DNA of 64,000 bases from Rothia sp. SD9660Na (GCF_030064065.1 NZ_CP125946.1:1302001-1366000), one strand, 5' to 3'. Positions 46,108-55,944 are shown, numbered from the stretch's first letter. Notes: a model not told the origin generated them from the sequence alone. A program made the numbers and translations.

Positions 46108-48711
46108 ATGAAGATTCTTCCCTTTCTCTCCCCCTCTTTAGCCGATAACAGCAAGCCCTACTTCCGTGGCGATTTTGCCTCTAACCCGCTCACGGGCGAT
46201 GAAGCCTACGAAGCCTTCCTGTCCTGGATCGAGGCTCGCGGTATGCGGCTCTACCCTGCTCAGGACGAAGCCGTGCTTGACTTGGCTGCGGGCAGCAACG
46301 TCATTTTGGCGACCCCCACCGGGTCGGGCAAGTCTACCGTTGCTATTGCTGCCCACTTCATGGGTCTAGCAACCGGCCAGCGTTCCTACTACACCGCCCC
46401 TATTAAGGCCCTGGTGTCTGAAAAGTTCTTTGATCTCTGTGAGATTTTTGGGGCTGAAAACGTGGGCATGGTGACCGGCGATTCCTCCATTAACGCCGAT
46501 GCCCCCATTGTCTGCTGTACCGCCGAGATTCTCGCCAACATTGTGTTGCGTGAGGGTGAAGGGGCTGATCTGACCCAGGTGGTCATGGATGAGTTCCATT
46601 TCTACTCTGACCCCCAGCGTGGCTGGGCCTGGCAGGCCCCCCTGCTAGATCTGCCCCAGGCCCAGTTCCTGCTCATGAGCGCGACCCTGGGCGACACCAG
46701 CCGCTTTGAACGGGAGCTGACCGAGCTAACCGGCCGCCAGACGTCCTTGGTCACCAGCGAAACCCGCCCTATCCCCCTCAACTACACCTATTCCCGTGAG
46801 CCCCTGGTGGAGAAGGTCGATGAGCTGGTGAGCACCCATCAGGCTCCGGTTTACATTGTGCATTTCTCCCAGCTACAGGCCATTGATACTGCCGCTTCGC
46901 TCATGAGCCTGGCCATTGCGTCGAAGGAAGACAAGGAGCGGATTAACGAGCTGACCGCAGGCTTCCGCTACTCGGCGGGCTTCGGTAAGCAGCTGCAAAA
47001 ATACATTAAGAACGGCATCGGCATCCATCATGCTGGCATGCTACCCAAGTACCGCCGCCTGGTGGAGCAGCTAGCCCAAGCGGGCCTGCTCAAGGTGATT
47101 TGCGGTACCGATACGCTGGGTGTGGGTATTAACGTCCCCATCCGCACGGTGCTCGTAACTGCCCTTTCCAAGTTTGACGGGCAGCGCACCCGCCGCCTGA
47201 AGTCCCGTGAGTTCCACCAGATTGCAGGACGCGCGGGCAGGGCTGGCTTTGATACCGCCGGTTACGTGGTGGTCCAGGCTCCCGAACACGAAATTGAGAA
47301 CGACCGGCTTGAAGCCAAAGCCCGGGAGAAGTTCAACGGGGACGAGAAGAAGATGGCCCAGTCACTGCGGGGTAAAAAGAAGAAGCCCCCGCAGGGTTTT
47401 GTGGCCTGGAGCGACAAGACTTTCGAGCAGATTATTGCCGCAGAACCCGAGCCGCTGACCTCGTCCTTCCAGATGACCCACTCCATGATGCTCAATATGC
47501 TACAGCGCGAGGCTGACCCCTTTGAGACCGTCATGCTCTTCCTCACCGCCAACCACGAGCCACCGATTAAGCAGCGTGCCCTCAAGCGCAAGGCGATTGG
47601 CATCTACCGGGAGCTTCTCAACGGGGGCGTGGTGGAGCGCCTGCCGGAGCCCGACGAGTTTGGCCGCACCGTGCGCCTGACCGTCTCGCTGCAGGAGAAC
47701 TTCGCCCTGAACCAGCCGCTCTCCCCCTTCGCGCTGGCTTCGCTGTCTCTGCTCGATAAGGAGTCGGAGTCCTACGCTCTCGATGCTGTCTCGGTGATTG
47801 AGTCCACCCTGGAAAAGCCCCGCCAGGTGCTAATTGGCCAGGAGAAGAAAGCCAAGAGTGAGGCCCTGGCCGAGATGAAGGCTGAGGGGCTGGACTACAA
47901 CGAACGTATGGCTGAGCTCGACAAAATCACCTACCCCCAGCCCCTGGCTGACCTGCTAGAACAGGCCTTTGAGACCTACTCGGCGGGCGCTCCCTTTATG
48001 AAGGAGTTTGAGGTAGAGCCCAAGAGTGTGGTGCGCGATATGTATGAGCGGGCTATGGGCTTTGGCGACTACATCCAGTTCTACGGGCTGGAGCGCTCCG
48101 AGGGCATTCTGCTGCGCTACCTGTCGGACGCTTATAAGGCCCTGCGCCAGACCGTGCCCCTATCTGCCCTAACCGATGAGCTGACCGATGTGATTGAGTG
48201 GCTGGGCGAGGTTATCCGCCAGACCGACTCATCCCTGGTGGACGAGTGGGAGCGCCTGGCTGCCGGTGAGGAAGGCACCCCGGTTCAGGACTCTCTTGAA
48301 GAGCTCGTTGCCGAGTCGGCTTCCAAGGTGACGAGCAACGTCCGCGCCTTTAAGGTGATGGTGCGTAACGCGATGTTTCGCCGGGTGGAGCTTTTTGCGG
48401 ATGAACGCGACCGCCTGCTGGGCGAGCTGGACGGCGAGCGCTCGGGCTGGGATGCCGACCGCTGGGCCGAGGCCATGGACGATTACTTTGAGGAGTATGA
48501 GGATATCTATACGGACGCCGAGGCCCGCTCCCCGCGCCTGATTGAGATTGACGACGACACGGCGGCTCACCCCGGGGTCTGGAAGGTCCGCCAGGTCTTT
48601 GCCGACCCCGACGACAACCACGATTTCGGGATTGTCGCCCGGGTCGACCTGGACGCCTCAGATGAGGAAGGCGCGCCGGTGGTGCTGATTGAGAGCGTGG
48701 GGGCTTTCTAG
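46108..48711 (+). CDS. DEAD/DEAH-box helicase with DUF3516 C-terminal domain
   Basis: 867 aa superfamily 2 helicase of the Ski2-like group. Motif I ATPTGSGKSTVAIAA (about 69-83), Ia YTAPIKALVSEKF, II as DEFHFYSD (about 157-164), III LLMSATLGD, IV-VI with GIGIHHAGMLPKYRRLVE, GTDTLGVGINVP and QIAGRAGRAGFD. The C-terminal 350 residues match the actinobacterial DUF3516 domain (SFQMTHSMMLNMLQREADPF and onward). Probably RNA-directed. It diverges from the ABC exporter leader; no functional link shown. Confidence 0.92.
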   Translation: MKILPFLSPSLADNSKPYFRGDFASNPLTGDEAYEAFLSWIEARGMRLYPAQDEAVLDLAAGSNVILATPTGSGKSTVAIAAHFMGLATGQRSYYTAPIKALVSEKFFDLCEIFGAENVGMVTGDSSINADAPIVCCTAEILANIVLREGEGADLTQVVMDEFHFYSDPQRGWAWQAPLLDLPQAQFLLMSATLGDTSRFERELTELTGRQTSLVTSETRPIPLNYTYSREPLVEKVDELVSTHQAPVYIVHFSQLQAIDTAASLMSLAIASKEDKERINELTAGFRYSAGFGKQLQKYIKNGIGIHHAGMLPKYRRLVEQLAQAGLLKVICGTDTLGVGINVPIRTVLVTALSKFDGQRTRRLKSREFHQIAGRAGRAGFDTAGYVVVQAPEHEIENDRLEAKAREKFNGDEKKMAQSLRGKKKKPPQGFVAWSDKTFEQIIAAEPEPLTSSFQMTHSMMLNMLQREADPFETVMLFLTANHEPPIKQRALKRKAIGIYRELLNGGVVERLPEPDEFGRTVRLTVSLQENFALNQPLSPFALASLSLLDKESESYALDAVSVIESTLEKPRQVLIGQEKKAKSEALAEMKAEGLDYNERMAELDKITYPQPLADLLEQAFETYSAGAPFMKEFEVEPKSVVRDMYERAMGFGDYIQFYGLERSEGILLRYLSDAYKALRQTVPLSALTDELTDVIEWLGEVIRQTDSSLVDEWERLAAGEEGTPVQDSLEELVAESASKVTSNVRAFKVMVRNAMFRRVELFADERDRLLGELDGERSGWDADRWAEAMDDYFEEYEDIYTDAEARSPRLIEIDDDTAAHPGVWKVRQVFADPDDNHDFGIVARVDLDASDEEGAPVVLIESVGAF

Positions 48712-48731
48712 AATCCTCTCACCCCACCCAC

Positions 48732-48797
48732 TAGGGACCAGATTCCTACCGAAATCCTTATGGAGAAGGCATACTATCGGGAGTTTTCTGGTCCCTA
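48732..48797. terminator. Inverted repeat after the helicase gene
   Basis: TAGGGACCAGA (48732-48742) pairs with TCTGGTCCCTA (48787-48797). The 44-nt loop and lack of a T run make it an uncommon terminator; it starts about 20 bp after the helicase stop. Confidence 0.5.
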
Positions 48798-48940
48798 CTG
48801 TGTGAGTGGAAAGGTTGAGGGGTGCCCTCTTCTAAAGCGGTCACATTAGAACTTCTTACGCACCACCTCAGAACCCGCACGGGGAAGCTAGGGTAGCCTA
48901 TCGGTAGAAGAAAGACCTGATTTGTGTGCAAAGGAGCCCC

Positions 48941-50353
48941 ATGCCTACCCACCCACACCTGCCCCAGCCGACCCACCGCGTCGGCGCCACCCACACCATT
49001 GAGTCCCTCAAGCTCATTGACCACTGGTTCACCGTGCCCCTGACCCACGGGCTGATCTACGGCAAGGGCGAGGCAGCTGCTCTGGACTCCCGCTTTGCCA
49101 ACCAGACCATCACCGTCTTCGCCCGCGAAGTCATCGACACCTCTGACACCCTGACCACCCCCGTCGATGAGCGCCCCTACATGGTCTACCTGCAGGGCGG
49201 CCCCGGCGGCAAGAGCCCCCGCCCTATCTCTGAAGGCGGCTGGGTCCAGGAACTTGCCAAGACCCACCGCCTGATTCTGCTAGACCAACGCGGCACCGGC
49301 AATTCCACCCCGCTTTCTGCCCGCGTCATCACCGCCCAAGGCAGCCCCGAGGTACAGGCTGAGTTCTGTGAGCTCTTCCGCGCCGATTCCATCATTGCCG
49401 ACGCCGAGGTCGTCCGCGAATTCCTCCTGGCCGATCGCCAAGATAAGCGCTGGTCGACCATGGGCCAGAGCTTCGGCGGCTTCCTCACCCTCTCCTACCT
49501 CTCCTTCGCCCCCGAGTCCATCAAGGATTCCCGCATGACTGCCGGGCTTGCCCCCATCCGCTCCCACGTGGATGACGTCTACCGCTCCACCCTCAACCGT
49601 ATGAAGGAGCGCACCGAGGAATACTACGGCTGGTACCCCGAAGATCAGGACCTGGCCGTCCGGATCAGTGAGCACCTGGCCAAGAACGAAGAATACATGC
49701 CCACCGGCGAGCGCCTCACCCCGCACCGTTTCCAGATGCTGGGCAATATTTTGGGCGGTAACGGCCGGGCTAGGGGTCTGCACTATGTCCTGGAATCAGC
49801 TTTCGCTGAATCGGAAAGCTGGCTCTCTGACCAGTTCCTGACGGAGGTCAGCGCCCAGGTCAGCTTCCAGGCTAGCCCCCTCTACGGCCTGCTCCACGAG
49901 ACAATTTATGCGGACGGTCCCGCCCAAGATTTGGGGGGCACCTCGCCGTCCGCTTCGCCGACCAACTGGTCGGCTGCCCGCATGTACGCTGAGCGCCCGG
50001 ATTTTGCCGAGGACGCCTCTCCCCTGCTGCTGACCGGTGAGCATATCTTCCCCTGGTATTACGAGGAGGACCCGGCTCTGCGTCCGCTGGCTGAGGTTGC
50101 CCAGTTGCTGGCTGAGAAGAAGGACTGGGGCCGTCTCTACGACCACGACCAGCTGGCCCGCAACGAGGTGCCCCTGGTTGCAGCGGCCTACGTGCCCGAT
50201 GTGTACGTGGATTACGCCCACTCGATGAAGACCGCCAAGTTTGTGGGGAACACCCGTGTGTGGACGTCCAAGACTCACCATCACGACGGCCTGGGCGCTG
50301 ACAGCCCCCTGATTCTGGGCCATCTGAAGAATCTGCTGGCTGATATGCGCTAG
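48941..50353 (+). CDS. Prolyl aminopeptidase-like alpha/beta hydrolase (S33)
   Basis: 470 aa from ATG 48941, AAAGGAG 5 nt upstream; the frame from 48926 overlaps the ribosome site. Oxyanion motif YLQGGPGGKSPRP (about 75-87), DQRGTGNSTP (about 105-114), nucleophile elbow GQSFGGF with Ser, and a C-terminal His in KTHHHDGLG. Longer than the classical 310-aa Pip, in the size class of cytosolic 46-50 kDa prolyl iminopeptidases. No signal peptide. Removes N-terminal proline from peptides by inference. Confidence 0.9.
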   Translation: MPTHPHLPQPTHRVGATHTIESLKLIDHWFTVPLTHGLIYGKGEAAALDSRFANQTITVFAREVIDTSDTLTTPVDERPYMVYLQGGPGGKSPRPISEGGWVQELAKTHRLILLDQRGTGNSTPLSARVITAQGSPEVQAEFCELFRADSIIADAEVVREFLLADRQDKRWSTMGQSFGGFLTLSYLSFAPESIKDSRMTAGLAPIRSHVDDVYRSTLNRMKERTEEYYGWYPEDQDLAVRISEHLAKNEEYMPTGERLTPHRFQMLGNILGGNGRARGLHYVLESAFAESESWLSDQFLTEVSAQVSFQASPLYGLLHETIYADGPAQDLGGTSPSASPTNWSAARMYAERPDFAEDASPLLLTGEHIFPWYYEEDPALRPLAEVAQLLAEKKDWGRLYDHDQLARNEVPLVAAAYVPDVYVDYAHSMKTAKFVGNTRVWTSKTHHHDGLGADSPLILGHLKNLLADMR

Positions 50354-50369
50354 GTTTTTATCTGAACAA

Positions 50370-50421
50370 TAGAGCATCGGCGTGCTGACCCTAATACTAG
50401 GGTCAGCACGCCGATGCTCTA
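50370..50421. terminator. 23-bp perfect bidirectional hairpin
   Basis: TAGAGCATCGGCGTGCTGAC and the next 3 bases (50370-50392) pair exactly with the arm at 50399-50421, loop 6 nt. It lies between the converging hydrolase (+) and SdpI-like (-) genes. Confidence 0.85.
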
Positions 50422-50459
50422 GTTTAAACCTGCGGCGCTTTTCAAGGTTGCAGGCGTTT

Positions 50460-50849
50460 CTATGCCTGAGAATCCTCTTTTACTCGCTGGTGAGCCTCGT
50501 TAGCAGCGTTAGCAGCCGTGGTAGCGGTAGCAATCAGCATTCCGATAATGGGAAGAAGTAGGAATGCTAGACCGATGGGCATAATAGGCGCATTTTCCAT
50601 AGAGAGAGCAAGGACAAGGATGACAACGGCCCCGGCTAGTTGAACCCAGGCACAGGCTCGCAGGGTAGGGGCAATCGCGCTATGGGCCGCATACCAGGCA
50701 GCATCTGACTGCATGGTTGCTGCGGTGCGAATTCCTACCAGGCCGTTACGGCTCAGGGTACCGGCTGCACCCATGCGAGCTATGGCCATAAAGAGCCCAC
50801 CCAGGAGCAGGAGGCTAAAGACCAGGGGAAGGTACTCGGCTGCAGACAT
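50460..50849 (-). CDS. SdpI/YhfL family membrane protein
   Basis: 129 aa, three to four membrane segments (LPLVFSLLLLGGLFMAIARM, AWVQLAGAVVILVLALSM, PIGLAFLLLPIIGMLIATAT). The NGLVGIRTAATMQSDAAWYA motif (about 36-55) is the SdpI-family hallmark (family pattern N-x-x-x-G-I-R-T-x-x-T-x-x-S-x-x-x-W). B. subtilis SdpI gives immunity to the SdpC toxin, but most family members have no assigned role and no toxin gene lies here. Confidence 0.85.
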   Translation of the reverse strand: MSAAEYLPLVFSLLLLGGLFMAIARMGAAGTLSRNGLVGIRTAATMQSDAAWYAAHSAIAPTLRACAWVQLAGAVVILVLALSMENAPIMPIGLAFLLLPIIGMLIATATTAANAANEAHQRVKEDSQA

Positions 50850-50958
50850 GGAAGCTCCATCCCAGGGCAGGAATATAGGTTAAGGTCTATTCTACTCAAA
50901 CCAGTTGCCCATCTCTAGGGTAATAGTTTTTATGGCGCCCCTCCCCCAGGTATAGAAA

Positions 50959-51046
50959 GACCGCTGGCCCCTTCCCTCTCGGGATGGGGCCAGCGGTCGT
51001 GAAGCCGGGGCGGGCGTCCGCACCCCTAGTTCTTGGGGCGGACGCC
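50959..51046 (-). terminator. Tandem hairpins after terC
   Basis: First hairpin: GACCGCTGGCCCC (50959-50971) with GGGGCCAGCGGTC (50986-50998). Second: GCGTCCGC (51014-51021) with GCGGACGC (51038-51045), extended by GC pairs. Both follow the terC stop. The second stem is an exact inverted pair of the over-represented octamer. Confidence 0.75.
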
Positions 51047-51055
51047 TACCGCCGG

Positions 51056-52252
51056 TTAGGCGCTGCGCTCGGCGTGAGCGGTGCGGGCACGACGTACCAG
51101 GTCCTGGTACTCGTTCTCAGACTCAATCAGCTCGTCGCGGTACTTCTGCGGAATCTCGCGGGACTTAGCAACCTGCTCATCCAGCTGACGCTGAATCTCA
51201 GCACGCTCAGCCTCGGAGGTATCGGCGGGCAGGTTCAGGTACTTCTCAGACAGGGTCTGAACCTTCTGGATAGTAGCCAGGGCTTTGCCCTTGGGTGAGA
51301 GCAGGGATGCAAGCACGGTCACAATCAGGACGCCGACGATAACGGTGAGTGAGAAACCGATGGTTACTTCAACAACGTGAACGGGCTGGCCGTCATTGAT
51401 GAAGGGTAGGGTGTTCTCGTGCAGAGCGTGCAGCAGCAGCTTCACACCGATGAAGGCCAGGATGATGGACAGGCCCCATGAGAGGTAGATGAGGCGGTCC
51501 AGTAGGCCGTCAATCAGGAAGTAGAGCTGACGCAGACCCATCAGTGAGAAGGCGGTTGCGGTGAAGACAATGTAGGCTTCCTGGGTCAGACCAAAGATCG
51601 CGGGTATGGAGTCCAGGGCGAAGAGGATGTCGGTACCACCGATAGCTACCATGACCAGCAGCATGGGGGTCATGACCTTCTTGCCGTTTTCTACGGTGAA
51701 GAGCTTGTCGCCGTCGTAGTAGTCAACGGTGTTGAACATCTTCTTAGCAAGACGCACCACAATGTTGTTGGCTTCGTCTTCTTCTTCCTTATCGGTGATT
51801 TCACCCTTGATGAGGTTACCGGCGGTGTAAATCAGAATCAGACCGAAGAGGTAGAAGACCCAGCTCCAACGCTCAATTGCGGCGGCGCCGAGGAAGATGA
51901 AGACGGTACGGGCAATGATCGCGAAGATAATACCGAAGAGTAGAACCTTTTGCTGGTCCTCACGCGGCACGCGGAAGGAGGCCATGATAATCAAGAAGAC
52001 GAAGAGGTTATCAACGCTCAAAGCCTTCTCGGTGATGTAGCCGCCGTAGTATTCGGCGGCAAACTGGGTGCCGTCCCAGAAGAGGATGACCAAGCCAAAG
52101 AGCAGAGCGATACCCACGTAGACGGCTGACCAGATCGCGGCCTCTTTGATGGTGGGTTCGTGTGCTTTACGCACGTGGAAGAAGAAGTCATAAGCAAGCA
52201 GTGCCAGGATGAACGCAATCGTTACACCCCACTGCAACCCAGTGATATGCAT
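51056..52252 (-). CDS. TerC family integral membrane protein
   Basis: 398 aa from ATG 52252 (MHITGLQWGV), AAAGG upstream; the extension to 52291 has no site. About nine membrane helices. Typical TerC stretches: ITEKALSVDNLFVFLIIMAS with the acidic SVDN site, GGTDILFALDSIPAIFGLTQ with the second ALDSIPA site, and SWGLSIILAFIGVKLLLHAL. Family members export manganese or act during metallation of exported proteins. A yybP-ykoY riboswitch upstream fits a Mn2+ exporter. The C-terminus ends in a charged coiled tail. Confidence 0.94.
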   Translation of the reverse strand: MHITGLQWGVTIAFILALLAYDFFFHVRKAHEPTIKEAAIWSAVYVGIALLFGLVILFWDGTQFAAEYYGGYITEKALSVDNLFVFLIIMASFRVPREDQQKVLLFGIIFAIIARTVFIFLGAAAIERWSWVFYLFGLILIYTAGNLIKGEITDKEEEDEANNIVVRLAKKMFNTVDYYDGDKLFTVENGKKVMTPMLLVMVAIGGTDILFALDSIPAIFGLTQEAYIVFTATAFSLMGLRQLYFLIDGLLDRLIYLSWGLSIILAFIGVKLLLHALHENTLPFINDGQPVHVVEVTIGFSLTVIVGVLIVTVLASLLSPKGKALATIQKVQTLSEKYLNLPADTSEAERAEIQRQLDEQVAKSREIPQKYRDELIESENEYQDLVRRARTAHAERSA

Positions 52253-52284
52253 TGGGAGCCTTTCTTGTGGTTGGGGTTTGCCAA

Positions 52285-52390
52285 AATCCACAAGTCTCTC
52301 CCACCACCTTATAAGTGGTTTCCTGCCCCGGTTGGGCGCCTTCGATCAACGTGCTGACGACACAGGAATTAGTGGGATACTCCCTTGCTC
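52285..52390 (-). ncRNA. yybP-ykoY (manganese) riboswitch in the terC leader
   Basis: Read on the minus strand: CAAGGGAGTATCCC at the 5' end, GTGTCGTCAGCACG in the middle, and AACCACTTATAAGGTGGT then GGGAGAGACTTGTGG at the 3' end. The GGGAGTA, CGTCA and GAGAC elements in this order match the known Mn2+-sensing aptamer that commonly precedes terC-like genes. It ends about 35 nt before the start codon. Confidence 0.8.
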
Positions 52391-52414
52391 GGTCTACAAC
52401 TATAACCCATCTTC

Positions 52415-53623
52415 TTACTTTTGAACAGATGAGCGGGCATCCCTCAGGCCGAGCAACAGGGCACAGGCCAGCAGAAGGACGGCCGCGCTCGTCCAGGCGG
52501 CGGTAAAGCTAGTTGCCTGCGCTGCGGCTCCGATAGCTAGAGAGCCCAGCCCGGTTCCCACATCAAAGTGGGAGTTCCAGGCGACCGAGGCGCGCTGGGT
52601 AGCGTCCGGCCCACCGGCGTCCGTCAGAGCGCGCACCATGGTGACTGACTGTAGGAAGCCGTAGCCAAAGCCAATGAGCGTTGCCCCGGTCAAGAGGAAG
52701 ATGATAGAAGGCAGGCTTGCACCATTGACCCAGCTAACCAACGCCACGCCGAGAGCACTGAGTGCCAGGACGGGTGCCATGAGCAGGCGGGTGCCGAAAC
52801 GGTCGGTCAGTGAGCCCCCGTACAGGCGGGTGGGAGTTGCCAGGGCACACAGTAGCAGCAGGGCACCGGTTGCCAGGGTGGCAGTGGGGGCGATTTCGGT
52901 AGAGAAGGTCATGAAAGCACCGCCAACGCTGGTGACCAGAGTGAGCGTCAGCAGGGCAGGCCAGATGCGGGCAATTATGGTGGCTGTTGAGGTGACAGGG
53001 GCGGGTTCGCTCCCCTGCTGCCCGCTGCGCTGTTCGTCCATAAAGTGATCAACCAGTCGCCCCAGCTGTAGGGCAAAAGGTGCTGCGATGGCGGCGATTG
53101 CTCCGGCCGATATCACCGAACGGTAACCGAAGGTTTCAAGAGCCCAGGGGGCAACGGGTGTGAAGAAGAGCTGGGACCCTGCCGCTGCCAGCCCGTAGAG
53201 CCCCACCGCCCGACCGCGGAATTCGACCGGAATGAGGTAGGACATAGCTGATGAACAGCAGACAGTGACGATACCGAAGCCGATACCGCGCAACCCAGAT
53301 GTAATCAGGACGTTGAGCAGGTCGGGGCTGAGAGCCTGCAGCAGGGAGGGTAAGCCCATAAAGAGGGTACCCACCGGCAGCACGAGCGCCCAGGAGAAGC
53401 GGCGGGTGAGGGCGGGGACGCTGAACTGGGTCGCTACGGTGACAGCCATGAGCACCGCGTTGGTGGCCCCTGCGCCCAGAGAGCCAGCCCCACCTGCTAG
53501 TGCCCAGGCAGGTGACGCTGGCAGGAGGATGGAGAGGCTACAGATGGTCAGCCCGAAGGTGAGCAGAATCTGGGGCATGCCCGGCATACGGGCAACACTG
53601 GGGCGCTCGATTTTCTGGCTCAT
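52415..53623 (-). CDS. MFS transporter, YbfB/Bcr-like
   Basis: 402 aa, about 12 membrane helices without long loops apart from a hydrophilic central one (EQRSGQQGSEPAPVTSTAT near 195-213). The first loop motif resembling GxLaDRfG is GGSLTDRFGTRLL in the second half; the first-half copy is degenerate (SVPALTRRFSW). Cargo unknown. The 3' end reaches the upstream part of the terC leader, so some read-through transcription into the riboswitch is possible. Confidence 0.8.
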   Translation of the reverse strand: MSQKIERPSVARMPGMPQILLTFGLTICSLSILLPASPAWALAGGAGSLGAGATNAVLMAVTVATQFSVPALTRRFSWALVLPVGTLFMGLPSLLQALSPDLLNVLITSGLRGIGFGIVTVCCSSAMSYLIPVEFRGRAVGLYGLAAAGSQLFFTPVAPWALETFGYRSVISAGAIAAIAAPFALQLGRLVDHFMDEQRSGQQGSEPAPVTSTATIIARIWPALLTLTLVTSVGGAFMTFSTEIAPTATLATGALLLLCALATPTRLYGGSLTDRFGTRLLMAPVLALSALGVALVSWVNGASLPSIIFLLTGATLIGFGYGFLQSVTMVRALTDAGGPDATQRASVAWNSHFDVGTGLGSLAIGAAAQATSFTAAWTSAAVLLLACALLLGLRDARSSVQK

Positions 53624-53714
53624 GGGACCTCCCGGGGTGGTTCTGACGCAAACTGCACCAGTCTACACCAATGCCACAGGCCGGTGAAGTGCCGTGAAAA
53701 ACTCTTCTCTTGTT

Positions 53715-55859
53715 CTAGGCATGCCCAGCTTCCTGCATAGCGCGTAGCTCCTTCTTCAGGTCGGCAATTTCGTCGCGCAAGCGCCCAGCCAGCTCGAACT
53801 TGAGCTCTTCAGCAGCCTGCATCATCTGGGCGTGCATCTCTTCAATCAGCCCCAGTAGGTCTTCGGCAGGAGCTGCCGCAAGGCCGTCCTGACGTACCCT
53901 GGCTTCTGCCTTCTTGAACAGTTCCTCAGCTTCGGGGCTGGTTGCAGCGTACTTGGTGCCCTTCTTGACCGGGGCAAGCTTACCCGAGGCTCCCTTGCGG
54001 GTGGCAAGGAGCTCTGCGGTGTCTTCTGACTCGCGGGCCAGGGCATCGGTGATGTCGGCAATTTTCTTGCGCAGGGGCTGGGGGTCGATGCCGTGCTCGC
54101 GGTTGTAGGCCTGCTGGATCTCGCGGCGGCGGTTGGTTTCGTCGATGGCAGTGCGCATGGAATCGGTGATTTTATCGGCGTACATGTGCACCTGCCCGCC
54201 CACGTTACGGGCGGCTCGGCCGATGGTCTGAATCAGGGAGGTGGTGGAACGCAAGAAGCCCTGCTTATCGGCATCCAGTATTGCGACCAGGGAGACCTCA
54301 GGAAGGTCCAGGCCCTCACGCAGCAGGTTGATGCCCACCAGTACATCAAAGACGCCCTGGCGCAGTTCGCTGAGCAGCTCCACTCGGCGCAGGGTATCAA
54401 CGTCGGAGTGCAGGTACTGTACCTTGACCCCGTGTTCCAACAGGTAGTCGGTCAGATCTTCTGCCATACGTTTGGTCAGGGTGGTGACCAGCACGCGCTC
54501 GTCGCGCTCTACCCGCAAACGGATCTCTTCGAGCAGGTCGTCGATCTGCCCCTCGGTCGGCTTGACCACAATTTCGGGGTCGACCAGGCCGGTGGGGCGA
54601 ATAATCTGCTCAACAACCCCGTCTGCCTGGGACAGTTCGTATTTACCGGGGGTAGCTGAGAGGTAGACGGTCTGGCCGATACGGTCGAGAAATTCCTCCC
54701 ATTTGAGGGGTCGGTTGTCCATGGCTGAGGGCAGGCGGAAGCCGTGCTCGACCAGGGTGCGCTTGCGGCTCATATCCCCCTCAAACATAGCCCCAATCTG
54801 GGGAATGGTCACGTGGGATTCATCAACGATGAGCAGGAAGTCATCGGGGAAGTAGTCCAGCAGACAGTGCGGGGCTGTGCCGCGAGCGCGTCCGTCAATA
54901 TGGCTGGAGTAGTTTTCGATGCCGTTGCAGAAGCCCATCTGCTCCATCATCTCAAGGTCATACTGGGTGCGCATGCGCAGGCGTTGGGCTTCAACGAGCT
55001 TGTTTTGCGATTCGAGTTCTTGCAGGCGGTCGCGTAGCTCGTCCTCGATGGACGCAATGGCTCGGGCCATGCGTTCAGCGCCAGCGACGTAGTGAGAGGC
55101 CGGGAAGACGTACATTTCGGTTTCTTCGCGGATGACGTCGCCGGTGAGCGGGTGCAGGGTGTAGATAGCTTCGATTTCGTCGCCGAAGAACTCGATACGG
55201 ATCGCGTTTTCTTCGTACATGGGGATGATTTCGACGGTATCGCCGCGCACGCGGAAGGTGCCGCGGTGGAAGTCTAGGTCGTTGCGGGCATACTGCATGG
55301 AAACGAACCGGTGCAGCAGCTCGTCCCGGTCGATTTCTTCGCCCTGGCGCAGGGTCACCATCTGGGCAACGTATTCTTCGGGGGTACCCAGGCCGTAAAT
55401 GCAGGAGACGGTAGCAACCACCACAACGTCGCGGCGGGTCAGCAGGGAGTTGGTGGCGGAGTGGCGCAGGCGTTCGACTTCTTCGTTGATGGAGGAGTCT
55501 TTTTCGATGAAAGTATCGGTTTGCGGCACGTAGGCTTCAGGCTGGTAGTAGTCGTAGTAGGAAACGAAGTACTCAACAGCGTTGTTGGGCAGCAGTTCGC
55601 GCAGTTCGTTGGCAAGCTGGGCAGCCAGGGTCTTGTTTTGCACCATAACCAGGGTGGGGCGCTGGACGGCCTCGATGAGCCAGGCAGACGTTGCAGATTT
55701 ACCGGTGCCGGTGGCACCCATGAGAACGATGTCTTTTTCACCGTTCTGGACGCGTTCGGTCAGCTCCGCGATTGCCTTGGGCTGGTCGCCGGCTGGCTGG
55801 TATTCAGAGATAACTTCAAAGGGGGCGACAACGCGGTTGATTTCCTGGGCAAGACTCAT
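53715..55859 (-). CDS. uvrB: Excinuclease ABC subunit B
   Basis: 714 aa. Walker [17 protein letters not shown] (about 46-61), the damage-probing beta-hairpin [20 protein letters not shown] (about 100-119), helicase motifs [13 protein letters not shown] and [18 protein letters not shown], and the C-terminal UVR motif that contacts UvrC ([20 protein letters not shown]). ATG 55859. An 85-bp gap from the BCCT gene holds a hairpin with a LexA-like box in its loop. Confidence 0.98.
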   Translation of the reverse strand: MSLAQEINRVVAPFEVISEYQPAGDQPKAIAELTERVQNGEKDIVLMGATGTGKSATSAWLIEAVQRPTLVMVQNKTLAAQLANELRELLPNNAVEYFVSYYDYYQPEAYVPQTDTFIEKDSSINEEVERLRHSATNSLLTRRDVVVVATVSCIYGLGTPEEYVAQMVTLRQGEEIDRDELLHRFVSMQYARNDLDFHRGTFRVRGDTVEIIPMYEENAIRIEFFGDEIEAIYTLHPLTGDVIREETEMYVFPASHYVAGAERMARAIASIEDELRDRLQELESQNKLVEAQRLRMRTQYDLEMMEQMGFCNGIENYSSHIDGRARGTAPHCLLDYFPDDFLLIVDESHVTIPQIGAMFEGDMSRKRTLVEHGFRLPSAMDNRPLKWEEFLDRIGQTVYLSATPGKYELSQADGVVEQIIRPTGLVDPEIVVKPTEGQIDDLLEEIRLRVERDERVLVTTLTKRMAEDLTDYLLEHGVKVQYLHSDVDTLRRVELLSELRQGVFDVLVGINLLREGLDLPEVSLVAILDADKQGFLRSTTSLIQTIGRAARNVGGQVHMYADKITDSMRTAIDETNRRREIQQAYNREHGIDPQPLRKKIADITDALARESEDTAELLATRKGASGKLAPVKKGTKYAATSPEAEELFKKAEARVRQDGLAAAPAEDLLGLIEEMHAQMMQAAEELKFELAGRLRDEIADLKKELRAMQEAGHA

Positions 55860-55875
55860 ACCCCCTACCCTACCG

Positions 55876-55922
55876 AAAAACCCCCGACGAAACTAGAACA
55901 TATGTACTAGTTTCATCGGGGG
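55876..55922 (-). terminator. Terminator of the BCCT gene with a LexA-like loop
   Basis: CCCCCGACGAAACTAG (55881-55896) pairs with CTAGTTTCATCGGGGG (55907-55922), one mismatch in 16, and the minus strand then reads TTTTT (55876-55880). It ends the BCCT transcript 18 bp before uvrB. Confidence 0.85.
55894..55909. promoter_or_regulatory. Candidate LexA (SOS) box before uvrB
   Basis: TAGAACATATGTACTA matches 9 of 12 fixed positions of TCGAAC-N4-GTTCGA and is centred in the terminator hairpin. A minus-strand TTGTTA lies 17 bp before TACATAT, so the box may overlap the uvrB promoter. Confidence 0.5.
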
Positions 55923-55944
55923 CTAACAAGCGGTCGCTCAGACC

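Noticed and set aside
50460..50849. SdpI as an immunity gene of a cannibalism toxin system
   Set aside because: No SdpA/SdpB/SdpC-like gene nearby; neighbours are an unrelated hydrolase and terC, so only family membership is claimed.
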